From the NCBI GenBank assembly GCA_030762935.1, contig CM060895.1, forward strand, positions 28,386,501-28,450,500: 64,000 nt of DNA, written 5' to 3'. A program made the position numbers and the translations under genes. This document shows, piece by piece, positions 12,552 through 24,713 of this stretch. The DNA is from Hymenopus coronatus. Its lineage: Eukaryota > Arthropoda > Insecta > Mantodea > Hymenopodidae. Positions within the stretch are counted from its first letter, which is position 1. Each line of letters opens with the position of its first letter. Below the pieces are notes generated by a model, which was not told the DNA's origin, did no database searches, and saw only the letters and a program-made list of their open reading frames with translations.

Positions 12552-12554
<3 letters not shown>

Positions 12555-12700
12555 TGTTTTACAGCAGATTTTTTCCAAGATCAACTTATCACTTTCTATT
12601 CTCATCCTTAGCAATTTTCTGATATCCTTAATGCCAAAAATGATTTATCAATTATGTATTATTGTGTATTAATCATTGCAAGAATTAATGCTTTTTAAAG

Positions 12701-12881
12701 GCCTGGATATGCTTCAAAAGAATGCAAGCTTCCATGGAGTCATGTTGGACACACTGTTTTCTGTCCAGAATAAATGGAAGAAAGTGCTGCATAACTTGTT
12801 ACAGGAGGGGATAAAATCTGGTGCTGTTCAACCGCTCAATCGCATAGTGTTTGCGGAAAATGAGATTGAGCAAGCTTTCAG
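12701..12881 (+). CDS. FASN: FASN exon b: enoyl reductase domain, C-terminal part
   Basis: The exon follows a pyrimidine/TTTTTAAAG acceptor and completes the split Gly codon. It reads LDMLQKNASFHGVMLD, the conserved FHGV(M/L)LD segment of animal FASN ER, then a helical stretch, then GAVQPLNRIVFAENEIEQAF. It ends with two bases of an Arg codon before GTAAAT. Length is 181 nt. It lies about 6.7 kb downstream of the previous exon, just after a Tc1-like element and an (AT)n tract. Confidence is high because sequence, phase and domain order all agree. Confidence 0.94.
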
Positions 12882-13376
12882 GTAAATTGGATATTAATTT
12901 TCTATCACTTTTTTGAAAAACTTTATTTGTTATAGCTGCTATAGTGCAGGGGCATTTTTATCCAAAATGTGTAATGTTGAGAGTTAAAGCCGAGCTTTCT
13001 AGCCTTCATTTGGATGTGTGGTCAGTCTGACAGGAAAATTGTTGACACAAGCAAGCATATGTTTTGCCATTAGATTCAGATGAAAATAGATTTGATAACT
13101 CTTTAATATATTGGTAATGCTGCTATATTTACATTACCATTGGTATTCTTTGTTTCTGTTAGAACTAGTTAAAAAAAATCAAGGCCACACTTGGATATCA
13201 AATAGTTCTACCACCAGAGTGCGAGAGAACTGTGCTCAACCCTAGATGAGGCATTGCATTTTTCAGCTGGTTCTAACAGTATCTTCCAACAATGTTCAAC
13301 AAGGATAGCCTGGAGGTTCCATATCTGTGAACTTACAATTACAAAGTGTTTGACTCATCAATTAAAACTTCTAAAA

Positions 13377-13443
13377 GTCCACTCACTCACTCACTCACTC
13401 ACTCACTCACTCACTCACTCACTCACTCACTCACTCACTCACA

Positions 13444-13481
<38 letters not shown>

Positions 13482-13500
13482 CTCACTCACTCACTCACAT
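13377..13500. repeat. (CTCA)n-(CT)n-(CTCA)n compound microsatellite
   Basis: About 64 bases of CTCA units, then about 36 bases of CT, then a short CTCA run. It occupies the position of the internal CA-rich tract of an IR-A copy, whose right end follows directly (13500-13660). Confidence 0.95.
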
Positions 13501-13662
13501 AAAAAGGACACACTGGCACACTTTTCTAAACATGCCATTTATCTTTTATTCATGGAACTTCTAAATATGTATTTCCTGTGAATTCTTGGTACCTGATTCT
13601 TTGGATAGAATACAGTAATACAGTACCTTCTATGTACATTGGTAAAGAAAGTAAAAATAATT
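13500..13662 (+). repeat. IR-A copy H, right end only
   Basis: Matches the family from the TTTTCTAAA region through ATGTATTTCCTGTGAATTCT to the terminal GGTAAAGAAAGTAAAAATA. The left portion is replaced by the CTCA/CT microsatellite. Confidence 0.65.
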
Positions 13663-13829
13663 TAAAGGGGCAAGAGCTTTGAAACATAAGACTTTCATTT
13701 TGGTTGGCACTCTGATGTATATGGCTTCTTAATATCATGTATGTAGCTACAATGAAATGTGTATTGAAACTATTTTGAAATTATAAATTCTGATCAACAA
13801 GAAGAAAACAGGCTTTTTACCTTTTCTAT

Positions 13830-14692
13830 TACATATATACAATGTATAGAGACAGAGAATGTATTGTATTCCACCCAAAATTTTTTATCAAGATTTCACC
13901 AGAAATACATGTTTTGAGAACCCCAGAATAAAAAAAAAATTAGATAATGGTTTATGTGTATGTCTTTGAACAGCATAATTTAAAAACAAAAAGTTGATTA
14001 AATACCAAACTTAATATTTAATTTCAGGATCTACCAAGGATGCTACACAAAGATTTTCAGGAAATTCCCCCCTTGCTATTATCCTTTACATGGAACAGTA
14101 TTTGAAAAATTTTATTGTAACAATTTGATTTGTAACAGTTTTGATGAAATACCATATGCTTAAAAATTTTTATTACAGACGAAACATATATCTTGAATTT
14201 TTTAGGAATAGTCTCTGATGACCTCTTCATTCTGGGTGACTTTTGTATAGCTGATAAACTGTAAGAGTTGGACAAAAATTTACGACGCAAAACATGTAGA
14301 TCTTGTTAAAACACACAATTTATGCACTTTTTATAGAGTTAAACATTTCCAAGATATTCCTTATTATTGGTTTCAATTTTTAACTACTCAACTTTTGCCA
14401 AATGAGAAGTTAACCTTTCTTTCAAATCTCTTTTGTTTTAGTCATAGCCTTGGAAAGAAAATTGAATTTCAATGACAAATGCATAGCAACTGCTTTTAAA
14501 ACATTTGACTGTCACTTTAGCTTATTGCATTCCCTTATTTCCCTTCTACTTATAAGAAACTAAGTAATAAGAACATTTATTGTAATGTTTATCTTGATTA
14601 GCATTATGTACATAAAAAATAACTTTTGTGAGGATAGTTTGGTTGCAGAATAGATCAAGTTATATAAATGGAAAACACATCAGATTTTTTAA
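13830..14692 (-). repeat. IR-A copy D, near full length, diverged
   Basis: Reverse-orientation copy. It starts with a degraded TATAGAGACAGAGAATG end and includes TTCACCAGAAATACATGTTT, GGAAATTCCCCCC, CATATATCTTGAATTTTTTA and GGTTTCAATTTTTAA. It ends at TGGAAAACACATCAGATTTT. It carries no CA tract, so CA expansion is not required for the family. Confidence 0.78.
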
Positions 14693-14699
14693 GAATAAT

Positions 14700-15490
14700 T
14701 TTCAACTGCTGCAAGCCAAACTTGACATGTGAGTGATCCTGTCCTTAATTTGGTATCTGACTGGCAAGTTGAAAAATAAAAGAAGGAGAAGCGCTCTAAA
14801 CCAATATAAACACCAGAAATAATATCAAGATATAACTACAAGTTTTTTCTGGAAGCTTCTTTCCTTCCCCTCCACCAAACCTCATCACCAATTCCTCAAT
14901 TGTTATATATGTGAGTGTGCTCTAAGCTAAGTGAAGTCAGTGAGGTAATAAGTTACTCAGTATATTGTTGCTGTGACGTAATAACTAACTACATCTATGA
15001 GTGAAATTTTGATGATAGTTGTAATGTATAATGTGCACTGCTCAGAGTGCGATACGAGAATTTTGTGTTAGACAACCTAGTGAGTGAAATGAAGGGAAGA
15101 GGCTGCATGTTTCACTGTAGCACTATACTGAAGGAGAAATGAAGACACAGTAAAAACTAGACTAAATCATATTAGTGTAGTGACAGTGAAAACTAAATAA
15201 AATCACTATATGAAAGTAAATTATTATGGGTATCAATTGAAATTAATTAGTGAGTAGATTTTGTAAGACTACAATCCTTTACTTTTATTATTGGAAAACA
15301 TGTTTCAGAAGCTATGTGCTTCCATTGTCAATTCTTTTAATTAATTTCAATTGATAGAACACATAAGTCACAAAGTCCACTATATCTCATTAATATTATG
15401 GGCATAGAGTATTAAGAACTGAAAAGCTAAATTATATGAATGAAATTAATCTTTCTCACAAATTAACCTTGTAACCTTACAAACCTGTGC
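14700..15490. other. Intron 2 stretch, nothing recognised
   Basis: AT-rich intron with no coding similarity, no tRNA-like sequence and no obvious repeat boundary. AATTAATTTCAATTGATA-type segments at about 15232-15250 and 15338-15355 form a local inverted pair (TTGAAATTAATTA and TTAATTTCAATTG). I see nothing else. Confidence 0.5.
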
Positions 15491-15496
15491 TGTAGC

Positions 15497-15863
<367 letters not shown>

Positions 15864-15875
15864 TATTATTTCCAG

Positions 15876-16021
15876 ATTTATGGCTGGAGCAAAACATATA
15901 GGAAAGGTGTTAATTAAAGTTAGAGAAGAAGAACCTGAAAAGTTAATAACTCTGCAATCTCATCTGATGCAAGCCACTCCAAAATACTTATGTCATTCTG
16001 ACTGCTGCTATGTAATATTAG
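15876..16021 (+). CDS. FASN: FASN exon c: end of ER, linker to ketoreductase
   Basis: The exon completes the Arg codon and reads FMAGAKHIGKVLIKVREEEP, the last strand of the enoyl reductase. A linker then leads to YVIL-G, the start of the first KR beta strand, and the exon ends one base into a Gly codon before GTAAGC. Length is 146 nt. Its 3' splice acceptor (TTTCCAG, 15869-15875) is reached directly from a long (ATT/ACT)n triplet array, so the polypyrimidine tract is supplied by repeat sequence. No upstream in-frame continuation exists, which supports the acceptor chosen. Confidence 0.93.
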
Positions 16022-17840
16022 GTAAGCTCTTAATATGGATATTATGCTAAAAATGTAAAAAGATGCTTTACTCAATTATTATCATTACCTAATTTGAATA
16101 ATTTGAAACCTCTCACGAGCGCCAATATATTTTTTTCAATCAGTCTTTCTTCTTCTGTCTCTGTTCCATTTTTTTTTTTTTTTTTTTTTTTTTACTGTAT
16201 AAATGTACAGGAACATAATGACTCTGTTTTTGAGTAATTTAATGCATTTAATGAATTTTGGGATCACTATAAAAATTTCAGAGTAGCATAGGCATTGCAG
16301 GAAGGAGGGGTTTTGTGTTGGAGAGAATTAAAATTTGGCACAGGATTTTGATATTAGGAATCACAGTGTTTTAAAACAGTGTATGAAATTCCAAATGGAA
16401 ACAATGAGCTGAATGAAATTTAAAGGATTTTGCAAGAAATTGTGATGGAGTGTGTAGAAATTTGCAGTGTAATGTAGAAAGCAAGACAGAGAATTGAAGA
16501 TATAGATAGGCAAAAGATTGATCTAGTTTTAGGAATGAGACTTCTGTAAAACTATATAGAATAACTAAATAGGATTGAGAGAAGAAGAAATAAGTGAATT
16601 GTGATAAATTTGTAAGAAAATAATTTGCATGAATGTGATGAAGGATTTGAGAGGAAATAATGGTAAAGTGTGCATTATATGGGAGAACTTGAAGAATATT
16701 TCATGTGATGGGTTGAAGAGTTGGAGGGTAGATAATTAGGGAGCAAAATAGGACAAATTACAGATAGAAGATATAGTTCTTAATATGCTGACTGATATGA
16801 GAATAAACAGGAATAAAATAATTGCATAATATTCTGGAGAAGTAAGAGAGAAAGGAATTAGAGCAATATATATATATACAAATGAGAGAATGGGGAAATA
16901 ATTGATAAAATAGGTGTAAATAAAGGTTTCATGATACAGATAACTGCGGTTAATGTGTAAGCAAGCTTCACATGATGGATTTTTAGATTATAAATTTATA
17001 TTGAGCACTTTAGTTGTAAATGTAAACATACTTATTTTTATATTGTTTGTCTCTGTGTACATGTGCTTGAAATTTTTTACAGGTTGTAAATAAATATACA
17101 TTACAGTAGCAAGATCCCAGTCTCTCTGAAGCAGGATCACCTATAAAGTAGTGATAGGGCGTGCATATGTTGGATCTACATGACTCAGGGAAATCAGGAG
17201 GATTTATATATCAGAACAAGAGAATATCATTTTACCATGGTATATCATTTTGCCCTCTTCTCCCCATTAACCATCACTTTTTGTGCAGATTAAGTCTAAT
17301 TTTTAAGACCAATGGGGGCTTACCTCAGTCTTCTGATGTATGGGAGCATACCAATATGATCATTTGGGAGGCCTGGAATTAAAATGAATGATCTTGCTCT
17401 GCAAAGTTTGTGTTTTTGTTTACTTTAATTCTCTGAAGGATGCATGTCATGAGATATAGTAAAGAATTATAATATAGTTATATTAAATTAGTGCTGAAAT
17501 AATAACTAGATTATAATTATCAGCAAAGTAAAAACATTTTCTGGGTAAGCTGCAGATACTTAAGTTACCAACACTATATAGTATTAATGATTATAAAAAT
17601 AAACTACCAAAGGGTATGACTTAAAAGTAATAAATATGTATGTGTACAAATTATGCTTAAGATATTCTGTAGACTTGGTTAATCTTCTTATCTTTCCTAG
17701 CAGCAAACACATAAATTACTCCTTATAAGAATTCATGTTCATAAGATATTTATAATTGCTAATGGAAATACTAGACAGCTGTTCATTTATTATAAAAGTG
17801 GTCAGATATAAATTCACAAAGTTTGGGAGCATCCTGATGC
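16022..17840. other. Intron 3, first part: poly-T tract, otherwise unrecognised
   Basis: A T-run of about 34 bases lies at 16160-16193. From 16260 to 16960 the sequence is purine-rich (GGAATGAGA, GAGAGAAAGGAATTAG style) on the plus strand, resembling the base composition of the LINE relics at 8-11 kb, but no protein similarity survives. The remainder shows nothing I can name. Confidence 0.45.
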
Positions 17841-17844
17841 ATTG

Positions 17845-17960
17845 ACATGGTAACAGCTCAGAATAGGGTCATAGTAAACCGAAAATTCATGGTTCAAATC
17901 TTGGCTATTGCATTGAATTTTTCACTCTGATTTTAGCTTTCCAACTTTAACGTACATATG
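17845..17960 (+). repeat. Possible tRNA-derived SINE remnant
   Basis: TGACATGGTAACAGCTCAGA followed about 40 bases later by ATGGTTCAAATCTTGGC resembles a weak box A and a B-box-like GGTTCAAAT. It is short and diverged. Confidence 0.3.
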
Positions 17961-18039
17961 GCATGTGTGATGTGTGAAATAGTAATAAACATTAGTCATT
18001 AAATGCTTCATCTATTAGCTTTGGGTTATTTTTATTAAT

Positions 18040-18286
18040 TTCTCTACTATGTACATAACAGCTAAATCTGGAAACATATTTTGAGGTCCTTAGACCCTTA
18101 AAAAAGCATTTTTAAAAAAAGTCTGTATGCCTGAAACAGCGAACTCAAAAATAAAAACTTGACTAAATATCAAATTTAGTATTTAAGTTCAGCAGCTTCC
18201 AAGAATGTGACAAAGATTTTAAAGAAAAACTATCACACAAATTACGTTTTACATGGAACATTCTTATAGCATTCTGATTTTATCAA

Positions 18287-18287
<1 letters not shown>
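18040..18287 (-). repeat. IR-A copy E, fragment
   Basis: Reverse-orientation right-end portion: TTCTCTACTATGTACATAAC, a degraded TTTTGAGGTCC block, CTAAATATCAAATTTAGTAT, ATTACGTTTTACATGGAACA, then an (ATT)n tract. Confidence 0.65.
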
Positions 18288-18331
<44 letters not shown>

Positions 18332-18395
18332 TATTATTATCATCATTATCATTATCATTATCATCACCATTATCATCATCATCATCACCATCAAT
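18284..18395. repeat. (ATT)n-(ATC)n microsatellite
   Basis: About 50 bases of ATT followed by ATC/ATT and ATCACC mixtures, directly at the broken end of IR-A copy E. Confidence 0.95.
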
Positions 18396-18844
18396 ACTAA
18401 TCTTTTTTCCTATGCTCATGGAAAGAGAAAAGAATTTGAAACAAATCACTAGGCAACCAGGTCTTAAAAGGGTTAACTATCACTTAAGCCTACTGTATTC
18501 CTTACTCACTGTTATACCTATAAGGAAATGTATAATAAAACCACCTCTACAACTTCTTTCTCAGTGATGCATTATTTATTTACTTATGCGGTATAATTTA
18601 TTTTTTTATTATATCCCATACAAAATGAATATACAAAGTATTTTCGCCCTTTTTATTTGCCTAGCGTCACTGCATTATTTTTCTTAAAGTAATTATTGAA
18701 TTATGGGTTAGTACTTTGCACTAATGTGAATTCGTGCAAATTTCCTTTATGAGCACAAGATATCAATATTGTTAATACAAAAGTGAAAAAAAATTTGAAG
18801 GCTGTATAACTTTGTTTAATGGGAACATTGTTGCATAATACTCT

Positions 18845-19530
18845 TTACATTATCTTAGAAAAATGTACAAATAACATAACAAATAACTTCCAAACATCAG
18901 GCTGCATGGTAGATGCAGTTCCCTGCCAAATGACAAACTGCCTGGTGTCATGGGTTGAGCAGTAAGCCAATAAGAAAAGTTGCACCCTCACATCCCATTC
19001 TCTCTGGCAATTGACCGCAACCATCCTCAAATGTTCTTCTAGAGTCTTGTTGTTCCCCTCAATCATGCCATCTGACTGGAGTGGAGAGGTGTTGTGCATA
19101 TCTTGTGTGCTTCAAGTAGCTCCAACATTTCTCTCAGCAGGTTAGACTTGGAGTTGGTGCCCCGATCACTCTGCACCACGTAATGAAAAAACAGTTCTTC
19201 TGCAAGGCAGTTCGTGATGGTCTTGGCCTCCTGGTAAGGGATGACTTACCTCTCTGGCCATTTGATGAAGTAGTCCATGGCGACCATCAAACACTTGTTC
19301 CCTACCCGACACAGGGAATGGCCCAGCTACATCAATGGCTATGCGTTCAAAAGGTGCTCCCACATTAGGCTGCTGCATACAACTCTGGCTCCTGGTCTCT
19401 GGGCGACTTGCCTCACACACTTGACAGCACCATCTCTCAATGTCTGCTCATAGTTGCAGCCAGTAGTTCCATTGATGCAGCTTGTCGATGGTTCAGTTCT
19501 GTCTCTAATGTCCTCCTTAAGTCCTCGCAT
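18845..19530 (-). pseudogene. Gypsy integrase remnant
   Basis: Minus-strand frames give CVRQVAQRPGARVVCSSLM (H2C2 finger end), GAPFERIAIDVAGPFPVSG, whose IAID carries the first catalytic Asp, then MDYFIKWPE, VVQSDRGTNSKSNLL, whose SDRG carries the second Asp, and SDGMIEGNNKTLEEHLR. The usual glutamate motif (DGMVER) has become DGMIEG. Frames are interrupted at several points, so no functional protein is possible. Confidence 0.82.
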
Positions 19531-21985
19531 GTACTTCCTCCAGGATTTCTGTGACCATACTCCATGGGAGAATCACCTGTTCTCTCTGGGTCTTGCCATC
19601 TTGCTCTCAACACTCCTTCCCTGGTCTTAAATGTGTCCCATTGGGCCCAGTGCAACTTGTACACACCACTTCTGGGTGGGATGTTTTCCCAGCTTGGTTT
19701 AGTCCCTATCTCCACTTCTCTCAGGAGTGGCCCCAAGTCAGTATCTGCCAGCTACTCCCTCCTCAGGCCAGCACTATCCTATCCAGCTGCAGCCATTGCC
19801 GAAATGACATGGAGATCTATGGTGCACTCTTTCTCCTCAATCATTGCCATACTGGTTGCAGTGGCCACACTTCACTGGACGGTTGCTTGGACATGGCATC
19901 TGCATTGTTGTGGCTTCTTCCTTTCCAATGTTCTGAAGTGAAGTTCTTCTCTTGGAGCCTCTGGATCCAATGGGCTATCTGGCCCTCCAGGTTCTTGTAA
20001 CGCAACAGCCAGATGAGGATGGATTGGTCAGTCCTCAGGCTGACCATACAGGTACTTATGAAAGTACTCCAGCACATTTACTACTGCCAGGAGTTCTGAC
20101 CAGGTAATGCAGTAGTTCTTTTCTGTCTGGGAGAGCGTCACTGTAGTAGGCTATAACACACTCCTGGCCATCCTGGACCTGGGATAGAGTGCCTCCAAAG
20201 CCGATGTCACTGGCATCACCATCCAAAATAAAGTCACTACCAGGTTATGGAAATCCTAAAACAGGTACACTGCAGAGTGTTGAATTACTTGCCTGCAACA
20301 TGCTCTCTGCCTCTTCTGACCATGAGTAAGGCTGGCATTCTTCCTTCAGATGAGTGAGGGGTTCCACAATGTTGGAGAAACCTCTGACCAACCAGTGGTA
20401 GTAGCTGAATAGGCCCAGGAAATTTCGCATGTTGGTCTTTCGGGCTAGGCCAATCTCACCTTCTTGAGCATTCTCTGGGTCCATGGCCACCCCAGATGGT
20501 GACACTATGTGACCAAAAAGTTTATTTCCTTGCAGAAGAATTGGCACTTCTTTGCATTCAATTTGAGGTTGTAAGCCTACAGCTTTTGCAGTATCTTGGA
20601 TAGGTTCTCAAGTTGTGGCCTACGACAATGATGGCAGTTATAGCAGGCAGGTGTCATAATTCAACCTTCTATCATTGATTCCATGAGGCGCTGAAAGATG
20701 GCTGGTGCATTGCAGAGGCCAAAGGGATCTCTGAGATCTAGGGCCACTTGCCAGTATCTCGTAATCAAGTCCAAAGTCAAGAACCTCTGGCAGTGCAAGT
20801 GTGTCCAGGGTGTCATCATTCCATGGCAAGAGGAAACAGTTTTTTCTGGTGTTGGCATTCAACTACCTGTAGTCCATGCAGAAACATAACTCGCTGTTCT
20901 TCTTCCTCATCAAGACTATAGAGAAGCTCCAAGAGTTGTCAGACTCTTCAATGATACCCTTAGACCTCATGTCCCATACCGCCACCTGCTTTGCCAGAGG
21001 AACACGTCTTGGTGGTTGCCGAATAATTTGGGCATCTCTGGTATCAAAGTTATGGTGTGCTCAGTGCAGCTGTCATCGCCATTCCCTTCGCTGTAGACAG
21101 ACTAGTATTCGCTAAGTAGACGCCGGACCTTCTCCAGTTGTGGAGCAATAAGATAGTTAGCCGTTCTCTTCAGCAAGTCTTTCAGCCGGGGCCCCAGGTC
21201 CTGCGATGTTGCTGGCTGGTCAAATTGTTTGCATGGTGATATACTCACTGCTGGCTCCCACTTCCCTAATTCCGTCCCATCCTTCTGGCCTGGTTGTAGC
21301 TTCATGGGCGCTTCTTCCTGACAAGGCAACAATAACTGTGCAACACATTATTGGTTCAATGGTGTTTTCCGATCCAATACAAGATTCTATGATCACTGGC
21401 CCTCCAAGTGTGCCTTCACCACTGCCTCGTTTCTGATGGCCACAACTAAATCGTCTCTCCAATGTTCATGTAGGCTCTGGAGCAACACCTCGCCTCGCCA
21501 ATCTCAGCAAGATCTTTTGGCCGATGTCAACTATTGCTTTGTGGCTCCTGAGGACTTCTAGTCCCAGTTTCACATCCTCGGCCACCTTCACAATAAATAC
21601 CCATAGGCTCACAGTGCTCCATCCTATTTTCAACACCTGCAGAGCTCCTCCACAAATAAGATGTCTCCTGACATCGTCACTTGTTGGTAGCGCTGACTTG
21701 GTGTTCGTGTCAGCAAGCCCTTCGCCACAACGGTTTGATCACAGTCACAGCTGCACCTGTATCTTCAGTATCTGGCACAGCTTCCCTTTTACCCAGCCAT
21801 CTGCGATAAGGCTCTCGTTCACTCTTCTGCCCAAAGCACTTGAAGTGTTGGTTATGAAGGCCCTAAGGTGCCCTTCCATTCTCATAAGCCTGCTGGTCAG
21901 CTTTGTTGTGGACAGTCCTTTACTGAGTTACTGGCTCGCCACACCCTCAGCACACACCGCTGAAAGGACATTGTCATCTCTGGGT
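18845..21985 (-). mobile_element. Ty3/Gypsy-type pol pseudogene
   Basis: On the minus strand, from about 21985 downward, the order is zinc-knuckle-like Cys residues (about 21960), aspartic-protease region (about 21760-21450), reverse transcriptase, RNase H, H2C2 zinc finger and integrase core. RT pieces include LITRYWQVALD (about 20780), YLDD-like sequence near 20640, and FGHIVSPSGVAMDPENAQ followed by NFLGLFSYYHWLVRGFSNIV (20547-20300). RNase H shows LSQTEKNYCITWSELLAVVN (about 20130). Integrase shows APFERIAIDVAGPFPVS and PLHSSQMA-type motifs. Domain order (RT-RH-IN) is Ty3/Gypsy. Frames shift repeatedly and stops abound. No LTR was recognised on either side. The GC content is clearly higher than the surrounding intron, suggesting fairly recent arrival. 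Confidence 0.88.
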
Positions 21986-21989
21986 TGTC

Positions 21990-22464
21990 TTTTTCAGTCA
22001 GTATGTGATATACAGAACTTTTTGAAAGGCCTGCAATGTCTGCTAGCTTACGCACTTTCAGTCTACAGTCATCCAATACCATTTTGTGAGTTTTCCTTAC
22101 AATTTTTGGACTGGTAACCTGATTTGGTCGGCCACTGTGATATTTGTCTTAGTAGCTCGTACGGCCGCACTTAAACTGTGCCACCCAATATTTCACTGTT
22201 GTAAACAAAGGAGTAGACTCCCCCAAAGTAGAATCTAGCTCAGCCTTAATATTAGTTGGACTAAGATCTTTCAAATGAAAGTATTGCATCACATAATCCA
22301 TGTTTACAAATTCGCTGAGAGCATTCACTAATGATGGGTGCCAAACAAATGCTAAACAATTAAAATCATCAAACTTCAAACTTGAGCTTTCTAAGGTTGG
22401 TACTTTTTACCATTGATGTTTGAAACAACCACCGCTATCTATACATCTAGGACAGCCTCTGTAT
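21990..22464 (-). mobile_element. Mariner 5' fragment interrupted by the Gypsy sequence
   Basis: Minus-strand: an inverted-repeat-like end (ACAGAGGCTGTCCTAGATGT) at about 22464, then FDDFNCLAFVWHPSLVNALS, YFHLKDLSPTNIKAELD, TTVKYWVAQFKCG, and LADIAGLSKSSVYHIL, the DNA-binding half of a mariner transposase. It stops at LTEKD near 21990, where Gypsy sequence begins; no matching second half appears at the other Gypsy edge. It is closely similar to the element at 39207-40769. Confidence 0.85.
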
Positions 22465-22602
22465 ATTTAAATTCTGTACTCTTTGCTTGCCATATATCAT
22501 TTGTTTCATATATTTATATAAATTTAGTCCAGAGTTGTGAGATTTCATAAAGCTAGTCTTCTTTTCATTATGCTTCATTAGTGTATAGTTTTATTTTCTT
22601 CT

Positions 22603-22694
22603 TTTCTCTCTCTCTCTCTCTCTCTCTCGCTCTCTCTCTCTCTCACACACAGTTATTATTCATACTGTAAACCCAGGAAGAGTGAGAAGGAGGG

Positions 22695-22725
<31 letters not shown>
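22603..22725. repeat. (CT)n and (AG)n tracts in inverted relation
   Basis: A CT tract at 22603-22644 and an AG tract at 22699-22725 are complementary and separated by about 54 bases, 32 to 155 bases upstream of the FASN exon d acceptor. They could pair in the pre-mRNA. Confidence 0.95.
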
Positions 22726-22757
22726 TTAAACACAATCTTTTATTCTTTATGCTATAG

Positions 22758-23005
22758 GAGGGCTGGGAGGTTTTGGTTTGGAGTTGGCTGATTGGCTGGT
22801 ATTACGAGGTGCACGTAAGCTTGTTTTATCTTCACGTACTGGATTGAGGACAGGATATCAAAGCTCTCGTGTTAGAACATGGAAAAGCTATGGTGTAAAT
22901 GTATATATATCCACTGCAGACATCACCACTGAAGAAGGCATCAGAGAACTTCTTCAACTTGCAAGCTCACTGGGAAAAGTGGATGCTATTTTTAATTTGG
23001 CAGTT
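22758..23005 (+). CDS. FASN: FASN exon d: ketoreductase, NADPH-binding half
   Basis: This exon encodes the start of the beta-ketoacyl reductase domain, a short-chain dehydrogenase fold that reduces 3-ketoacyl-ACP with NADPH. With the split Gly from the previous exon it reads [19 protein letters not shown], the glycine-rich GGxGGxG dinucleotide loop, followed by [15 protein letters not shown]. It ends with [10 protein letters not shown] in phase 0 before GTAAGT. It is 248 nt. A (CT)n tract and an (AG)n tract sit within 160 bases upstream of the acceptor. Read alone it could look like a small dehydrogenase; the neighbouring exons show it is FASN. Confidence 0.95.
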
Positions 23006-23739
23006 GTAAGTATATTCATGATGCCTTTGGGACTAGATGTGGGATGTAGCAGCTGGGCGGTAGGCCTTGGTCCCTTGCAGACTGTTGTACCATGGAGTTA
23101 AGTTTACAGTGTTTTTATGCCACAGTTAGCAACTGTAGACAATAAGTAGAAAGTTAATCTGTCTTCAACAAAAATAAACTATATAACTTTAATTCTAAAA
23201 TTTGAGATACCTGTTTTATACACAATACTGTCATAAGTTCTATCAGTACTTTCAATGTGAATATGCACTAATTAAAGCATCTCTAACATTAAGGGTAGAA
23301 GGTACTGAACCAATGTAGGAAAATGAATTGCCTGTAGTAGTCTTTCAGGGCTGCCCTCTGGCCTTAAAGAAGTTTAGGGGTAATTTAAGGAGAATAAATG
23401 TTAGATAGTTAATTAAAGTAAATATTGAGAAGTAATTAAGAATCTCAGCAACTGTTTTGTAACTATTAATGTTCAGGCTGGTAATTGATATAAGTATTGC
23501 TATACTGAATGATGAATAGTTAAGTATTTCAAAAACCATTAGTTCTAATACTGTTATTAATTTGTATTTAATTTTTTAATTTGTATTAATATTATTAAGT
23601 GTAAGATTATTATTGTATGTGAATTTTGTACATTTAACTGACATGGTAGTATCCAATTGCAGAGAATAAATACATACATACTACTAAATAAAACTTTATA
23701 AATCCATTATTATGCATATATTCTGAATGAACACAAAAA
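23006..23739. other. Intron 4, first part, nothing recognised
   Basis: AT-rich sequence with no coding similarity. TTAATTTGTATT-type repeats at 23560-23600 are local simple sequence only. Confidence 0.5.
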
Positions 23740-24500
23740 GTGATACAAGATGAACACACTCTTATTTAAAATGACCACCTTGTGTGGCAACACAGCGTGA
23801 AGACATTGAGGCCACTCATCAATAACTACAGAAATCATGTTCATGGAATTTTCTTGACAGCTGACATGATTGATATTTTTAGAATCTCAAAATTGCAGTA
23901 TCTCTTTTGACATGCTATTGCCTTGAGTTTCTGCCACAAAGAATAATCCAATGTATTGAGGTCTGGTCTTCTGCTAGGCCAGTCAGCAGCAGCGATGAAC
24001 TGTGGGACATTAATTTCCAACCACTGCTGCTTGGTTTTTGCTTTGTGTTTTTGCTCTCACCATATGTTATTAACAAAGCCTATGATCGAACCATGTATCT
24101 CATTTAATTTTTCAGTTAGCAAATGCCTTGTATATCTTTTATGTTTTATATGCACTAACACGTAAATCTACCTTCAAAGTACATGACATAATTTGTGAAG
24201 AGATGTTCATTTTACGGGACAAAATTGTTTGTTTATGCCAAGGATTGTGTCAAATCCTTGCACGAACAGCGTTCACAACTTCTTTTCTATGCACACACCA
24301 AAGATGGCCAAATCTGACATGGTCAATAGTTGCACCTATTCTTTAAATACCTGCTATTGTCTGAAATACAAATGGTTCATTGATGCCAAGAGGTTTCAGC
24401 GTCGAAAAATTTTTGATTTTCATACACTCTCCACTCCATCTTTCTCTCTTACCTGTTACTGGCACACTGCAAGCTGGTTACTCGTGGAGTGGTAAAGGTG
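23740..24500 (-). mobile_element. Tc1/mariner-superfamily transposase relic with internal deletion
   Basis: Minus-strand reading gives an N-terminal helix-turn-helix stretch (VVNAVRARI, LSRKMNISSQIM, LRVSAYKT at about 24290-24150). After a gap comes the C-terminal catalytic end: VPQFIAAADWPSRRPD then LDYSLWQKLKAIAC (about 24010-23910), and a terminal segment resembling EWPQCLHAVL. The DDE middle is deleted and frames are broken. The RPDLN.LDYSLW motif holds the third acidic residue of the superfamily. Confidence 0.72.
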
Positions 24501-24713
24501 GCCTTGTGGATGACATTATAGAGCATTCACAATTTCCATATTACAGCATGTTTAAATTTTATTGATAGAGCTTATGGCAGTACTGTTAGTATAAATATTG
24601 CAGTTCAACCGCCCATAGAGTTGTCTTCTGGCTTAATCAAATTAATAGTAATCATTTTTAAAGAGAAATTTTGCAACAATAAGGTAACAATTGAGTTAAC
24701 TACATAATCTATA

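Noticed and set aside
13346..13564. Ser-Leu-Thr-His repeat proteins
   Set aside because: Translation of the (CTCA)n/(CT)n microsatellite.
19551..20000. 149-codon plus-strand frame over the Gypsy region
   Set aside because: Shadow of the minus-strand pol pseudogene; composition is Ser/His/Cys-rich and without domain features.
21524..22117. 197-codon plus-strand frame
   Set aside because: Antisense to the Gypsy protease region and the mariner fragment, both recognised on the minus strand.
22778..23101. Separate short-chain dehydrogenase gene
   Set aside because: The frame is FASN ketoreductase exon d plus intron read-through after 23005; phases link it to its neighbours.
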